Assembly: GCA_917880885.1 (NCBI GenBank)
Contig: OU862931.1
Location: 14,333,337-14,397,336, forward strand
Length of the DNA stretch: 64,000 nt
Origin: Limnephilus marmoratus
Taxonomy: Eukaryota; Arthropoda; Insecta; Trichoptera; Limnephilidae
Reading direction: 5' to 3'
Program-made: the position numbers and the translations under genes
The notes under the pieces: generated by a model
Seen by the model: only the letters and a program-made list of their open reading frames with translations
The model's database searches: none
Told to the model about the DNA's origin: nothing
In this document: positions 32,431 through 43,915 of the stretch, one piece after another
How positions within the stretch are numbered: the stretch's first letter is position 1
How the letters are laid out: every line of letters begins with the position of its first letter

Positions 32431-35400
32431 AGAAATATACAATTGGTTCAAACAAAGTAAGAATGTTTCATTTATCAATATAAAAAATTTTAAAACTCAC
32501 CTCAAAAATTATACTGAAAACTTAAACTGAATGATATAAAAAAAGCAATACAATAACACCCCCCCATACACACAAGACTTGCTTAATTATGGGGGTACAT
32601 CAAATATTCTACTATGTAATTAATTACTGTATAAAATTTATTTGTAATTTATGTACCTTCTATTACTAATAAAAAAAAATAAAAAAAAAATAAAAAAATA
32701 AAATAAAATGTTTTTAATTTCTTTTACGAGCCTACATTGAAGTGCGTAATACGTTTAGAGAAAAATAATCTTTAGTAGAGTAATCAATGCTGGTAAGGTA
32801 GAGTTTTGAAAACTTTATCAATGTGCCTACACAATAATTAACATGAAAAGCGTTTAGTTTATAAACACTGTGTACAAACATGTATGTGTTTGGAAGGGTT
32901 TTCTGTAAAATACAACTGAAACTCGCAAAGTTCCGCTCTACCCAGTAATATTTGTGTTTTCCCGATCGCGTTAAAGCAGGCGCTCCCAACTTATGGTTCA
33001 AGAACGAGTTGGGTCCGTAATCAGTGATTGAAAAAAGTATTTTCAATTCAGAACGGCTAGTTGCCAAATAAACAAATGCGTCGCGTTCCCTCCAAGGCGT
33101 CATTGGGTCAATCCTCTTGTAGGGACTATTGCGGTCATATTGGCGGCCGCTGCCCTGAAAACGTGGTGGTTCCCTGACAATCCGTAACAATGAAATAACG
33201 ATTACTAAGCAACATTAGGTAAAAATGATTCCACTTGTCTTATTTGGAGAGAAGGTCTATTTTAAGCTGTTTTCGAAGTGCGAAAACTTCTACATATCGC
33301 TTTTTAATTAAAATTTTAATTTTTTTGAACAGATCTTTTTTCTGTACTAAGAAAATAGAAACACAATACAATTTTTTCTTAAATAAATCTTAAATTTCAA
33401 CCCAAAAAATTCTTTTTTTTACAATATTTAATTTATTTTAATAAAATAAATTTGAAAGTAGTGTAAGAAGAATATACGACGCAAATGTGAATGGTAGAAG
33501 AAGTCAAGACCGAGTTATTTGGCGGTCCGGCCTCTCTACTTACCCCTGCGAGGAAACGGCGTGATGGTTGGTTAGATAGTTTTATATTTCATTATAAACA
33601 GGATACAAACAGTATTTATAAACAATGTATAAACAGCACGAGGGCAAAATTGTCAAAGTTTCCTATAAAAAAATTGAATTCCTTAATGATCTGCGTTTTA
33701 TAAATTAAAACACCAATCAATTAAAAAAGCAAATATATGTAAAATTTAGGTATTTGCTGTACCTTTTGATTAAAAAAAGAATTATTCAATTTGGTGAAGT
33801 ATTTTTGCTTTAAATCCAAATTTAATTTGTATGATAAAGGCCTCTGGGTGGCACACCAATATAGCTTAATTTTTCATACATGTGGCCGGCTTTGCGCGCT
33901 GGCGATGTTTGGGATATTCGATACAAAAACATAATTCGTTCCGTTCGCAATCGGCCTGCACACCGGGGACAGGGTAACTTCGCGCGGAACTTTGAAAATT
34001 TGCTCCCCTGATTCATATTATATTAGGCATTATATTGGTAGGTGATATTTTTAATGAGATTCACAGATTTTATATTTTTCGGTAAGATATTATAAAGTAA
34101 TTTTAGACGATATAATTTACCAGTGCTGCACACAAACACACTGTTCAACCAGCCGCCCTTGATCCTGATTCCTACCCACATGTGTCCCTACCTACATCTA
34201 TGAAGTTAGAAGTTCAGTGCCTTGACAGTCTTCAATGTGACAGCCGTATTTAAAAAAAAAATGCTTTTCTTAATTCATAAAAATATCTTAGGTTTATACA
34301 GTTTTTACAGGTTTTTCTAGTGTGTTACTGGGCACATGCCCGTATTATGATAGTCGAGGTAAGTACATATATAATTATATAAATGTCGTGATTGCTTGTT
34401 CGTTTTAATATTCCTTTAATTATTTTCTCTATTTATTTAAGGTAATGTTCAGCATCCAGATGGGTTTTAGGTGTGATACTTAGATACGGTTGACGGGATA
34501 CTGAAAGATGTATGATACTGAGAGACGGTTTTTATATAAAAAAGATAAGCTTGAAGAAATGAACATTGTAAAGATGGTAGGTATAAAAGTAAATTTACGT
34601 GAAAATAATGCATAACAATAAGATAGAAAGTTTTTAAAATGTAGGTGGCGTAGAAATAATAATGGAAGATTTACTTTATTAATAGGTGACGGTCTGATTG
34701 CCTGCGATTATTATAATACGTAACAAAGTGCAAGATACAGACATAGAAAAGTGCATAAGTTTGTATCTTGTAGATAGAGAAGGAATGTAATAGCTTTTGT
34801 GCAAAGACCCTTAGATATCAAAATATGGTACAAAAAAAATGGTATGGTACATAAATATTATTCTGGTATTTCTAAAACAATGGCAGACTTGTGGAAGTAC
34901 GTCGATATTTGAGGTAGTGTGATGGCTAGGGACAAGTGCGTGTATGTGGTAGTTTGTTCCAGAATTATTGTTTATTATATTATAATATACATATCTTGCC
35001 TTGTTGAATATTGTATAGTATTCTTTGGTCAGTATCTTGATTTCTACGAAAAAATAGTGAATTCCATGACAAACTGCAAAATAACAACTGTATTAATCGG
35101 TACAGAGTGGCAATTGTACAAGAGACAACATTGTCCTGCTACCGTGAGTTTTTGCGGTCCTTTTTTCTACCTTCCAGACAATTTCTAATACGTCTTCCAA
35201 TTAAGTTCTCCAATATTGCACAAAGCAATAATTTTCAATTTTAAATGTCCTCGTACATTACTGATAAAAAAAAATCGTTTTAAGTTTTTAATGAGAAGTA
35301 ACATGCTTTCACTCGTAAACTAGATACTATTTGAGTAGTTTATCTATTGAAATTGGAGCAGTACACGATAATTCATAACGAAATTTCATCACTAACTCAA

Positions 35401-35829
35401 AAACGAAATTTTCGACTTGCCTCCTTGTAATAAAAGGCGGTAGTTGTAGTAATAATACTATTGAGCTGATTTATAGAGTGCCGTGATAAATTACCTCAAC
35501 AGCGCCGTGCAAATTAATATAACTAATAAAATTAACATAAAACTAGTTACATCTAAGATTTTTGATTATAACTAGTGACTTATATTAAAGACTTATAGCT
35601 ACTGATTTACGACTTAAAACAAGTGACTTAATGACATGCATATTTACAACTGTGACTTAAATAAGAAGATTTACAACTGACATATTTACTTTTTTCGTTA
35701 TTTATTTCAGTTTCGGACAGTGACATCATTATGGAAGATTAGTAATTGATGGTGGTGTTGTATGCTTAGCTACGTATATGTGATACCGTGGAACCAGCGT
35801 CATTCTTCTACGAGCTGGTATTACACTAT
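32431..35829. other. Long spacer without supported genes
   Basis: A minus-strand frame of 152 codons (32732-33190) and shorter ones have no recognisable motif or composition signal. A GC-richer patch at 33840-34015 is unassigned. The rest is AT-rich. Confidence 0.35.
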
Positions 35830-36300
35830 AAGTCAAAATGATTTTCTGCGTTTAGCCTTTGTGAAGTCGTCAATTTTACTGTATACCAATAACTTTTGAG
35901 CTTATCTACAACGTCTCTAGTAATATTAATGGGATTTTTGTGAATTTCAATTGCCTCTGTAGTTAGGCGTGCTCATGAGTTGGCCGGTTTCAATTAAATG
36001 CTCGGCGATTGTCGACTTGTCAGGGTGGCCGAGTTTACATGCTTTAAAGTTTTCTGATATCCTTTTGGAAATCTCAAAAATTCTGGCTTACATAAACCTT
36101 GTTACATCCGGAACAGCTAGCTGAGTTTATACACTCCAGCTGTTTCTTTTCTTGTTTTTGGGGTGTTATGCCATGTTGCGCTACCTCCTTCTTTAGCCAA
36201 TTTAGTCTTAATGCTTTCTTTTCTCAATACCCTGGCAATTCGGCAATAAGGGGTATTACGCCGTGGAGAGTTTTGGGGTTATTTAAACACCCCAATCAAA
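35830..36300 (-). pseudogene. Penelope-like element, GIY-YIG endonuclease remnant
   Basis: The minus strand encodes CSGCNKVYVSQNF, then ISKRISENFKACKLGHPDKS and IAEHLIETGQLMS. This pattern (cysteine-rich lead, KVYVGQT-like strand, R-x-EH-like helix, then AEHL) belongs to the GIY-YIG nuclease at the C-terminus of Penelope-like retroelements. At least two frameshifts and several stops interrupt it. The reverse transcriptase is not visible upstream. It gives a family context for the hammerhead-like motifs. Confidence 0.7.
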
Positions 36301-38309
36301 TAACATGATACACATTCATTCAACCAAAAGTAAAATTATTGATTACCTCCAATAAACATCTATCACGAGTATTTCATAACATATTTACATTTATGCCTAC
36401 TGACTATATATATGTACACTGTATATTTACATTTGACTAAGTTCCACTTGCCTTTTATAGTATAATTTACCAATTTGCCTTTTTTCAATTTGAAATTTAA
36501 TTGCTTCAAAATTATTTTGTCTCAATCTTCTTCATTCATACTTGAAATGTTTAATTTATTTTTATAACTCTCAGTGTCAAATGTAAACAAAAACCTAGAT
36601 AACAACCACTCTGTAAATTGCCATCTCAACACAGACGTTCCACACCTAGTGAGATGGGCAATACGTCATTACTGTAATCAAATGTAAATATTAAAATAAT
36701 GAAATAATTGAACATTGCATTCATCTTAAACGTTATTCTGTGTCTTTCACTTGAATATTGAGGCATATAAATGGTTGTGAATCTCTGCTCTAAAGGGTAT
36801 GCTTTGGTATCTGAAATATTAATCGATATTAAGGGTTGATTTAACCCTTCAACGACCGCAGACGATGCCGCTCGCTTCAGAACACAAAGGTAAAGGAATT
36901 AATCCCAGCAATTTCATTACAGTAGAACAATAATTGCTAGGAAGAAATAACAGAACAAAAACACCAGCTGTTCTGTTTTCTGTTTATATCGTGAAATAAT
37001 CACAGACCACGCTCCTTTCAATTGAAAACCCATTAAATTCGACAAGCCAGTTGTAAAAAACAAAGAAATTTAATAATGTTATTTCATAAATTCGGTCTTT
37101 GTACGAGAGGCTAATTCTTGGAAAGTATACAATTGTTTTTACTTCGCGGTTAGGTTATCGACCACCATAACACGGGCATTAGCCTAGCAAGGTGGTCGAA
37201 AAATCCATTAATGTAACCATAATATTTTTGCAATGAATAAAGAAAAATAATAAAAAAGATCTTTATTGCAGTTTTTACGATAGTGTATAATGTGGGTATA
37301 TGAAATAGGGTTCCATGAAAACTCGGCAAGGTCGCATTCCTCCCCCCCCTCACAGCATCCCTAAAAATGACATAGACCCTGACGTAAATTATTTTCCTCA
37401 GAGCCTCTGATTCCAACACCTCTTTGAAAAGTCATTATGAAAAAAAATATTATAAAATTGGCTCTAAACCTAACCTATCATGACCAATGTGATCAAGTTT
37501 TTTCTCTTCACTTTTCATGACGTTTTAAAGCAGTGTTGAAGTTGCACATTGTTGAGTTATCCGGCCGCCATGAAGCAGATACCAATAAAAATAAGTTATT
37601 GGGAATAACACAAGCTATCCTTTCAACCTGCCCGAAATGCAGACGTAATGGACCGACTGTTTTTAACCCGTTTAATCACAGGAGACCAGATTTGTCCCAA
37701 CGCACATAGGTCTCACATAAGACGCTGTAACTCCCTTACTATCATAGTTAGAAATATGTTCTAATCGGTGTTAGAAACGAAAAACATTATGCTTTACATT
37801 CCAATCTAAAAAATAGCCACCAAAAAAGTAAAATCTACACTTTTATGTACACAAAGTTTTGAATCGCAAATTGAAAAAATAATTTGAAACTTCGGGAATT
37901 TTTTAAAAAATTTATTCATTTAGCTACAAAAAATTGAGGTTACAATATGTGTTTATTACACATTTATCTAATAAAATAAGCATGTGTTTTTATTTTTTTT
38001 TATTATCAGTAACTTTAGTTAGAAAAAACATAAGGTGAGCCATTTTGAAAACTTTTTTATGTTTGTATGCAAAAAATTTATAATTTAAAAAAATTTTTTT
38101 TTTTCGAATTCTATAATTTGAAAGCGTATTTCATCACCTTTCTAAAACAGTTTTTGGTTTTTGAATGTGTCCAGAAATATTCCAAATATTTGCATTTTAT
38201 TGTAAAGCGAAAATATTTTGACCATCTGAAAAAAAAAGCCAAATTTTTGAAGGGTTAAAGTGTTTATTTAAAGTTTAATTAAATTTATAATGTAATGTAA
38301 ATTAAATAT
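36301..38309. other. Spacer with one short repeat tail
   Basis: Mostly featureless AT-rich DNA. 37310-37410 is a short copy of the hairpin-repeat end (CACAGCATCCCTAAAAATGA, TTATTTTCCTCAGAGCCTC). Confidence 0.4.
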
Positions 38310-38640
38310 TTTAATTTGGGAACGATTTATTGGATAACCAACACCTTTGCCATAGGTCACCTCAAGTAGTCCGCTATATTTGGTAACTCAACAGGGGTGT
38401 ACGGGTTTGTCCAGGACTTACCGGTGATGGACTATTGACTTCTCCAGCCGGACTCTCTCAACCCGTCGCCTTGTACCGCAATTGGAAGGATGGATTCATA
38501 CATCAGTCACTCCTGGACACTGACCCCAGTGTTCCTACCAACCCCGTGTGCTGAGACTGGTTGAGGGAAGCCTTTTGACTTCTTCAGCCGAACTCTCTCA
38601 ACCCATCGGCCTTGCACCATAATTGGAAGGACGGATTCAT
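38310..38640 (+). repeat. Dispersed hairpin repeat, truncated copy
   Basis: Matches 24.8 and 41.2 kb (GATTTATTGGATAACCAAC-type start, CCATAGGTCACCTCAAGTAG). A roughly 100-bp block with CTCTCTCAACCC and GAAGGA(C/T)GGATTCATA is duplicated at 38440-38640. Confidence 0.65.
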
Positions 38641-39190
38641 AGGTCATTAACTCCACACAGGAGGCCCTGAGGAAAATAACTTCCCTCAGGGCCTATGTCA
38701 TCTTTGAAGATGCTGTGTGGAGGGTCTTTTTGAGGAAAGGAAGCAGTGAACACGGGTCTTGAAGAGACCCATGTTGTAGGAGGGAGGAAACACAGAGGCC
38801 GGCAAATCGTTCCACAGCCGAACCGTTGAACTCAAGAACGAGTCATAGAAACGACCCGTTCTCGTGTGACCAATGTCAACCGTGTACAAATATTGGGCGC
38901 GTGTTTGGCGTGTTTCCCGACTATGCACCGTTGCCGAGGGGATCAATAATACCGGTAGAACAAGGACAGCATTCCCACCTGACGCCTGTGCTCTAAAGAT
39001 TGCAGTCCATCTGTTAAGATGGGAGAATCTATCAAACGGACCGCCCGTTTCTGCACAGAGTCAAGGGTTTTTTTAGGTATTTTGGAGCTCCAGACTAGAG
39101 GTGGCTGCCAAATTCAACCCGCGCACTTGCGATTTGTACAGGGTTAGCAGTTGTGTACTATTAAAGTATCTGCGGGCCCTGTATAGTACG
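38640..39190 (-). pseudogene. CR1/Jockey-like LINE, C-terminus and 3' UTR
   Basis: The minus strand reads VWSSKIPKKTLDSVQKRAVR, SLEHRRQVGMLSLFYRYY, VDIGHTRTGRFYDSFLSSTV, RLWNDLPASVFPPSYNMGLF, then a stop at 38698. This is the end of a LINE reverse transcriptase. The 3' UTR carries an 11-bp perfect hairpin, AGGCCCTGAGG / CCTCAGGGCCT (38662-38693), and ends near TGTGTGGAG. The same UTR end caps the dispersed repeats at 25.2, 31.9, 37.4, 39.4 and 41.6 kb. A frame break lies near 38870, and 5' truncation is at about 39190. Confidence 0.85.
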
Positions 39191-39199
39191 CCCAGTTAA

Positions 39200-39395
39200 T
39201 AGTTAATAGTCTGTCACTCCTAGACACTGACCCCATGTTTCTAACCACCCCTCACACCTTTTCTTCCTAAAACTTCCTCTCCTTCCTTTCCTTAAACAGA
39301 CCCTCCACTCTCACCTCCACGCAGCATCCCCTAAGATGAGATGAAATAGGCATTAAAGGGAATCATTTTCCTCAGGGCCTAGCGTGTGGAGACAA
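39200..39395 (+). repeat. Hairpin-repeat tail copy
   Basis: GTCACTCCTAGACACTGACC to TTTTCCTCAGGGCCTAGCGT matches the end of the 24.8-kb repeat. The left half of the hairpin has decayed here. Confidence 0.65.
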
Positions 39396-39639
39396 CGTAA
39401 AAGCAAAAATTATACAATTAATTATCTATAAGAAAAACTCTCTTTTTATAACTTTTGAAGATTTTTCCCATCAATGTAATATGCTGTTAAAGAACAAGAT
39501 AACAATAATAATCTAAACTCTAAACGATAATATGAAAGAGAACAAGACAACAGAAAAAGACAATGGTCGCAAATATACGGAAAAATTATTAGTTGAAGAA
39601 AATGTAGTTAATTCTAAAAAAAAAATTTAATATGAGATT

Positions 39640-40439
39640 TATTTGTTTATTAAGGCATACACAGTACATTATAATACAGATTATAAGGTATGTTAAATTA
39701 AATTATTACATGGTTTTGTACCTATTACGTAAGTCCATAGAATGTCATTTGGTAATTAAGCCTGAGATATGAACCGGTCTAGTAACTTAATTATTGAATG
39801 AATGAGTAATAATAATAAAAAGGAAGAAAAAAAAGGGGGGGGGGGGATAAGGAGACATTTTAAAATCAAGAATTATATGCTCACTAATTGTAATTGACTG
39901 ATTAAAGTTAAATGAAAAGTTAAGTGTAGGTAAGTAATTTTAAAACAATTATATCACGCCCAGAAATTTAATAAGTTAGTTTTGTATGTTTGCAAGGAAT
40001 CATGAAAAATGTCTAAGTGTAGTAATTTTTCATAGTGGGTATAAGTTATGATTGCGCGAGTAATTAGTGAGTTACTCACTGCATTAGTGTTATTGGATTC
40101 TATATGAAAAAGAGAAGTGTGCCTGGTACGCCTCATTGGGACATTTAAACCAATAGTGGATAACAATTCAGGACTATCTATTTTATTATTTAGCAGGTTA
40201 TACAGAAACAGCAGATCTGATAATGTGCGTCTTTTTTGTAAACTTAACATGTTATTTGTAGTTTTGTTGTATTTCTTGAATAAATATTTAGAGAATTTAT
40301 TCTGTATACTTTCTACTATATCTATGTACACCTTATATTGAGGATTCCATACCGGGGACGCATACTCCAGTGGACTTCTGACCAATGAATAAAACAACAT
40401 TTCAAGAGTCTTAGCACTTTTGAAAACTTTACATATTCT
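39640..40439 (-). mobile_element. Jockey-like LINE tail inserted in the fold-back
   Basis: The minus strand opens mid-protein with SRICKVFKSAKTLEMLFYS, then LVRSPLEYASPVWNPQY, ESIQNKFSKYL and LQKRRTLSDLLFLYN, and ends at 39954. It is about 160 codons without a stop, so fairly young. The 3' UTR has a hairpin TTATAAT-CTGT-ATTATAA (39669-39686, read on the minus strand) and an AAACAAATA tail. A 7-bp target duplication TGAGATT lies at 39633-39639 and 40440-40446, which fixes both ends. Confidence 0.9.
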
Positions 40440-40470
40440 TGAGATTGACAAATACGACGGTTTGACAGAA

Positions 40471-40547
40471 GGTGGCAATAGCTAAATTGGTTAACGCGCA
40501 CGTCCCGGTTCGACGAGAGGTCTGGGTTCGAGTCCCAGTTGCGACCA
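40471..40547 (+). tRNA. tRNA-like SINE head (pseudo-tRNA)
   Basis: AGCTAAATTGGTTAACGC (A-box), a 4-bp anticodon stem CGTC/GACG around CCGGTTC, and CTGGGTTCGAGTCCCAG (B-box with perfect T stem). TTGCGACC at the 3' side pairs only partly with GGTGGCAA. The loop lacks U33, so this is a SINE head. Confidence 0.6.
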
Positions 40548-40639
40548 TTGTCTTTTTCAGTTTTTCTGTGCCTTGTTATCTTTTGTATTTACGTTTAGAT
40601 TATTATTGTTATCTTCTTCTTCAATGATAGAAAAATTAT

Positions 40640-41149
40640 AAATTACTACACACTAAATCACCAATTGATCTCACAATTAGTAAAACAAACTACTAAAACT
40701 TACGGTTTGATCTTAGAATCAAACTCTTATACTCGTGTATGCAACCAGCTCTTCAATTTACCTGTTAAAGCTTCACGTTTTCATATTAATATTCAACAAG
40801 ACAGACAATACAGGGAGAAGCATGTTGTGAATTCAGTGCTGCGAATAGACGGAATAGCAACGAGCGTTTGTGAGTGATTCCATTCACACGTTGTGAATAC
40901 TGATCACCGGGTTTATAGAGTATCGTTTGCTTGTTGACATTGACAACTGACATGTCTCTAATGGTGGGTCAGACCGATACTTCAGTCAATATTTGATCGG
41001 TTTGATGCACCGAGTATACTCATACAACTCTGATGGAAAACATTCGGGTGTGTTTTGTTGACTTTCTGATATTTTAAATTGTAAATTTTGAATAACATAA
41101 CTTTGTTTAAGTATATAAATTAATACAAAAACCAACCGGTTTTAGTTCA
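40640..41149. other. Spacer without supported gene
   Basis: A 70-codon frame at 40665-40877 has no recognised motif. Confidence 0.35.
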
Positions 41150-41775
41150 ATTTGGGAGGCGGGTATGGGTTCCGCCGCCCCGGGAACCATTTATTGGATA
41201 ACCAACACCACTGCCATAGGCCACCCCAAGTGGTTCGCTACGGTTAGTGATTTAGCAGGGATGCCCGGGTTTATGGGGTCAGGTTTGTTCTTATCTTGGG
41301 GGCAGATGTGTCTGCCCATGAACAGCGTGGCAGGTCGGATCGGGAGAGACTGGTTGAGGGAGATCTTTTGACCTCTCCAACAGGACTCTCTCGGAACATT
41401 GCCTAGCACCGTGGAAAGTATTGATTCATTCGTCCGTCACTCCTGGACCCCAGATTTCTACCTACCTCATACCTTTTTCCTACTTAAAACTTTCTCTCCT
41501 ATTTCCCATAAAAAGGCCCTCCACACAACATCCCCAAAGATGACAGACCCTGAGTGGAATTATTTTCCTTGGCGCCTCCTGTGTGGAGCTAAGGGAACGT
41601 ACCCATACTACGTGACCAACTTTTTTGCAATTTTTAACCCCCCCCCCCCCCCGGTGACCAAAAACCTAAGCCCGCCGCCGCTCATTTGTACCAAGCGTGA
41701 CATTTTGAAGACCCCCCCCCCCTAAACGTGTCACGTAGTATGGGTACGTTCCCTAATGTAAAAAAAAGTTCAGAC
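41150..41775 (+). repeat. Dispersed hairpin repeat, longest copy, hosting a MITE
   Basis: Starts CAATTTGGGAGGCGGGTATG, runs through GGGAACCATTTATTGGATAA and CTCCTGGACCCC, and ends CTCCTGTGTGGAGCTAATGT with an A-run once the MITE at 41593-41753 is removed. The terminal hairpin has lost pairing (CCCTGAGTGG / CCTTGGCGCC). Confidence 0.75.
41593..41753. mobile_element. Harbinger-type MITE, 161 bp
   Basis: Perfect 24-bp terminal inverted repeats start GGGAACGTACCCATACTACG. The 3-bp target duplication TAA (41590-41592, 41754-41756) fits PIF/Harbinger (TWA). The interior has two C-runs and no coding capacity. Confidence 0.9.
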
Positions 41776-41831
41776 TCAACATTTCTCAGGATTTCTTAAA
41801 AAACGTGCAAATATAATTACAATGCCTAGGA

Positions 41832-41870
41832 TATTCTTCTTCTTCTTCTTCTTCTTCTTCTTCCTCTTCG
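41832..41870. repeat. TTC microsatellite
   Basis: About ten TTC copies with one CTC interruption. Confidence 0.9.
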
Positions 41871-42235
41871 CCGACTCTTAGTAGTGTGCCAACCGCCGCA
41901 CGCAAAGGTAGTGTTCGCCGCGCTATTCGCGATGTTACCGGCACGAATATTGTTACCGCGCGTGTAAGGTAGTGAGTGCTGTGAGTGAGGCGGCAACCAA
42001 ATATTAAGAGGGCCTCCGACTACGAATAATTATGCCGCCACGTAAGGGGCCGAAGACCGAAAGGTCTCCCGGCCAAGGGGAAACATTAAATATCGGGGAA
42101 CAATTGAAAATATTGTCCCTGAATATTAAGGGAACATCTCTCTCAAAGGTGGACTTTTTAGTAAAAATACTCAACGACAATTCTATTCATATACCTGTTT
42201 ATGTATTTCACCCGACCAGGCCTCCCACTTGAAGC
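41871..42235 (+). pseudogene. LINE 5' end: promoter-proximal UTR and endonuclease start
   Basis: A GC-richer leader (41871-42030) precedes an ATG at 42032. The frame reads MPPRKGPKTERSPGQG, then LKILSLNIKGTSLSKVDFLV, the first strand of an endonuclease, and stops being LINE-like after about 55 residues. A GC-rich leader with an early ATG suggests a true element 5' end, which is rare for LINE copies. The rest of ORF2 is missing. The LINE tail at 43.1 kb may or may not be the same element. Confidence 0.6.
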
Positions 42236-42569
42236 TGCTGAATGAACATTGTCTCAATTAGCGTCAGTGTTGACAACTCAACTCTTAAAGAACTCTAAAT
42301 CTATCTGATCAGCTCCAAAAAATAATGGTTTATCTTCTAAAGGTCCTTTTTCAGATATTTTAACACTTCATTTTATGCAGAACTCATTCCAGTAAAATGA
42401 TTATTTTAGTTATTTCTTGAATATTATTTAATCCCCCCGGATTATGTAACTTGCGTATACATTTGTATCCTGTTTTGTTGACAATTTGGCCCTTCTCAAT
42501 TATAATAACCAATAATTATCAGCCTGAATCTATCTCTACATTGAAAAAATCTTCCGAGAAAAGATACTT
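42236..42569. other. AT-rich spacer
   Basis: No feature recognised except a T-run (42549-42554 read on the minus strand), about 20 bases beyond the tRNA-like locus. Confidence 0.35.
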
Positions 42570-42641
42570 GCCGCCAACGGGACTTGAACGCGTGTCCTTC
42601 TGATTGCCGGTCAGATGCTCTGACCACTGAGCTATGGCGGC
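42570..42641 (-). tRNA. tRNA-like gene or pseudogene, anticodon GGC (Ala-type)
   Basis: 72 bases fold into a full cloverleaf: acceptor GCCGCCA/TGGCGGC (7 of 7), D stem GCTC/GAGC, anticodon stem TCTGA/TCAGA (5 of 5), T stem ACGCG/CCCGT (4 of 5), T loop TTCAAGT. The anticodon loop CCGGCAA would give GGC, alanine. Position 33 is C instead of the near-universal T, and GGC-Ala is not the usual eukaryotic form. A T6 stretch lies about 20 bases downstream. It is either a pseudogene or a SINE head, since AAGTATCTTTTC follows as in the SINEs here. Confidence 0.6.
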
Positions 42642-43079
42642 TTATCTAATACCCGCCAAATAATTCAATATATACTAGTGTTTCATTCAACAATTACTGA
42701 TTATTACATTTTCCCACCTGAATGGCTCTTCTCACTTAAGTCTGTCGATCTCTGATCTACAGCATCTGAAGTTGCTATTTATAGCATTCAAATATGGGAT
42801 GTTTTAGATTATTTTAGAGTACTTTCTGCTATCTAAATCCATACTGACATTACGTCGAATAGCGATAAAACCTTTATTTACAAATATACTATACCAGAAA
42901 AGTAATTAAAGTCGAAAGAGCCTTAAATCCAAAATAGTGTTCCCGGAATATTTTAAATAATGTAAAAACTATTGCATAAAAAAACTATTCCTTGAATGGA
43001 GATAAATTCAAGAGTTGCCATTAACAGCATCTCTTGATTTCTTTGATTAATTTAATAACATAACTGGTATACTTTATAG

Positions 43080-43915
43080 ACTCCAAGGATTACTACCCGT
43101 ACCTTTATTAACATCAGTGTACTACGCCATGGTACATTCACACCTTTCTTATCTCTGCTGTATCTGGGGATTTGCCTCAAAGAAATTGATAGCTGATCTG
43201 CAGGTGGTTCAAAACCGAGCTCTCAGAAATGTTTTTGGACTTCCATGGGACACCCATGTCAGAGACATCTATTCAGTTTCCGGTATTCTTCCAATCACAG
43301 TTCTTCCTAAACATGAAATCACAAGCACCATCCTACAAATTACCCAACAATCAACTCACACTAACATCAAGCCACTTTACAATCAAGACATTTACACTCA
43401 CAATACTCGAAATAGCAATAAAATCCGCATACCTCAAACACACACTACAAAATATGGGATAAAATCTCTGAACTATGTTGTCTATACACTATATAATTCG
43501 CTACCAGATATGTACAAGGGAATTCAGCAAAATAAAAAAAATCAGAGTAATGCTTTAAAAGAATATTTTTTAAGTATGTATAAGGATGAAACTTTGTAAT
43601 TTTCTTGTCATGTTTCAATTGTCTTGTCTCTTTTCTCTTCTTTTCTTTTCCATTAAGTTTGTAATCATCCATATCTGTATAACCTTGTTCCCTTTTCTTT
43701 AATTGTTTTCCATTGCTGTTTATTCTACTCAACCTGTCTTTTATTTTTCTTCTACATTGTATGTGAATCTTATATTTTAATATCCAAATTCCTATGTAAA
43801 ATTTTAACTTTTACCTCCCACCCATAATTTGTATGTTCCTCCTGTCCTAAAATGAGTTCTGTAACTCATCGGGATTGCTATAGCAAGAAATAAAAAAATA
43901 AAAAATAAAAAAAAA
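43080..43915 (+). pseudogene. Jockey-like LINE tail
   Basis: The 160-codon frame from 43117 (with coding similarity from about 43080) reads VYYAMVHSHLSYLCCIWGFA, VVQNRALRNVFGLPWDTHV, YGIKSLNYVVYTLYNSLPDM and ends at 43599. That is the C-terminus of a LINE reverse transcriptase, with no internal stop. The 3' UTR ends with a hairpin ATGAGTT-CTGT-AACTCAT (43852-43869), GCTATAGC, and an A-rich tail. Confidence 0.88.

Larger units (their letters stand above)
39430..40635. mobile_element. Fold-back element copy 2, split by a LINE
   Basis: 39430-39600 is the minus-oriented module (TTCCCATCAATGTAATAT, ACAATAATAATCTAAAC, ACAATGGTCGCAA). 40447-40635 is the plus-oriented module with a tRNA-like head and the ATTATTGTTATCTTCTTCTT end. 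Most of the left arm and the centre seen in the 55-kb copy are missing, and a LINE sits at 39640-40439. Confidence 0.7.

Noticed and set aside
32732..33190. 152-codon minus-strand frame
   Set aside because: No domain, no splice or promoter signal, and no compositional difference. A frame of this length is plausible by chance in 64 kb.
40117..40341. Plus-strand frame opposite the LINE
   Set aside because: It is an antisense shadow of the minus-strand reverse transcriptase.
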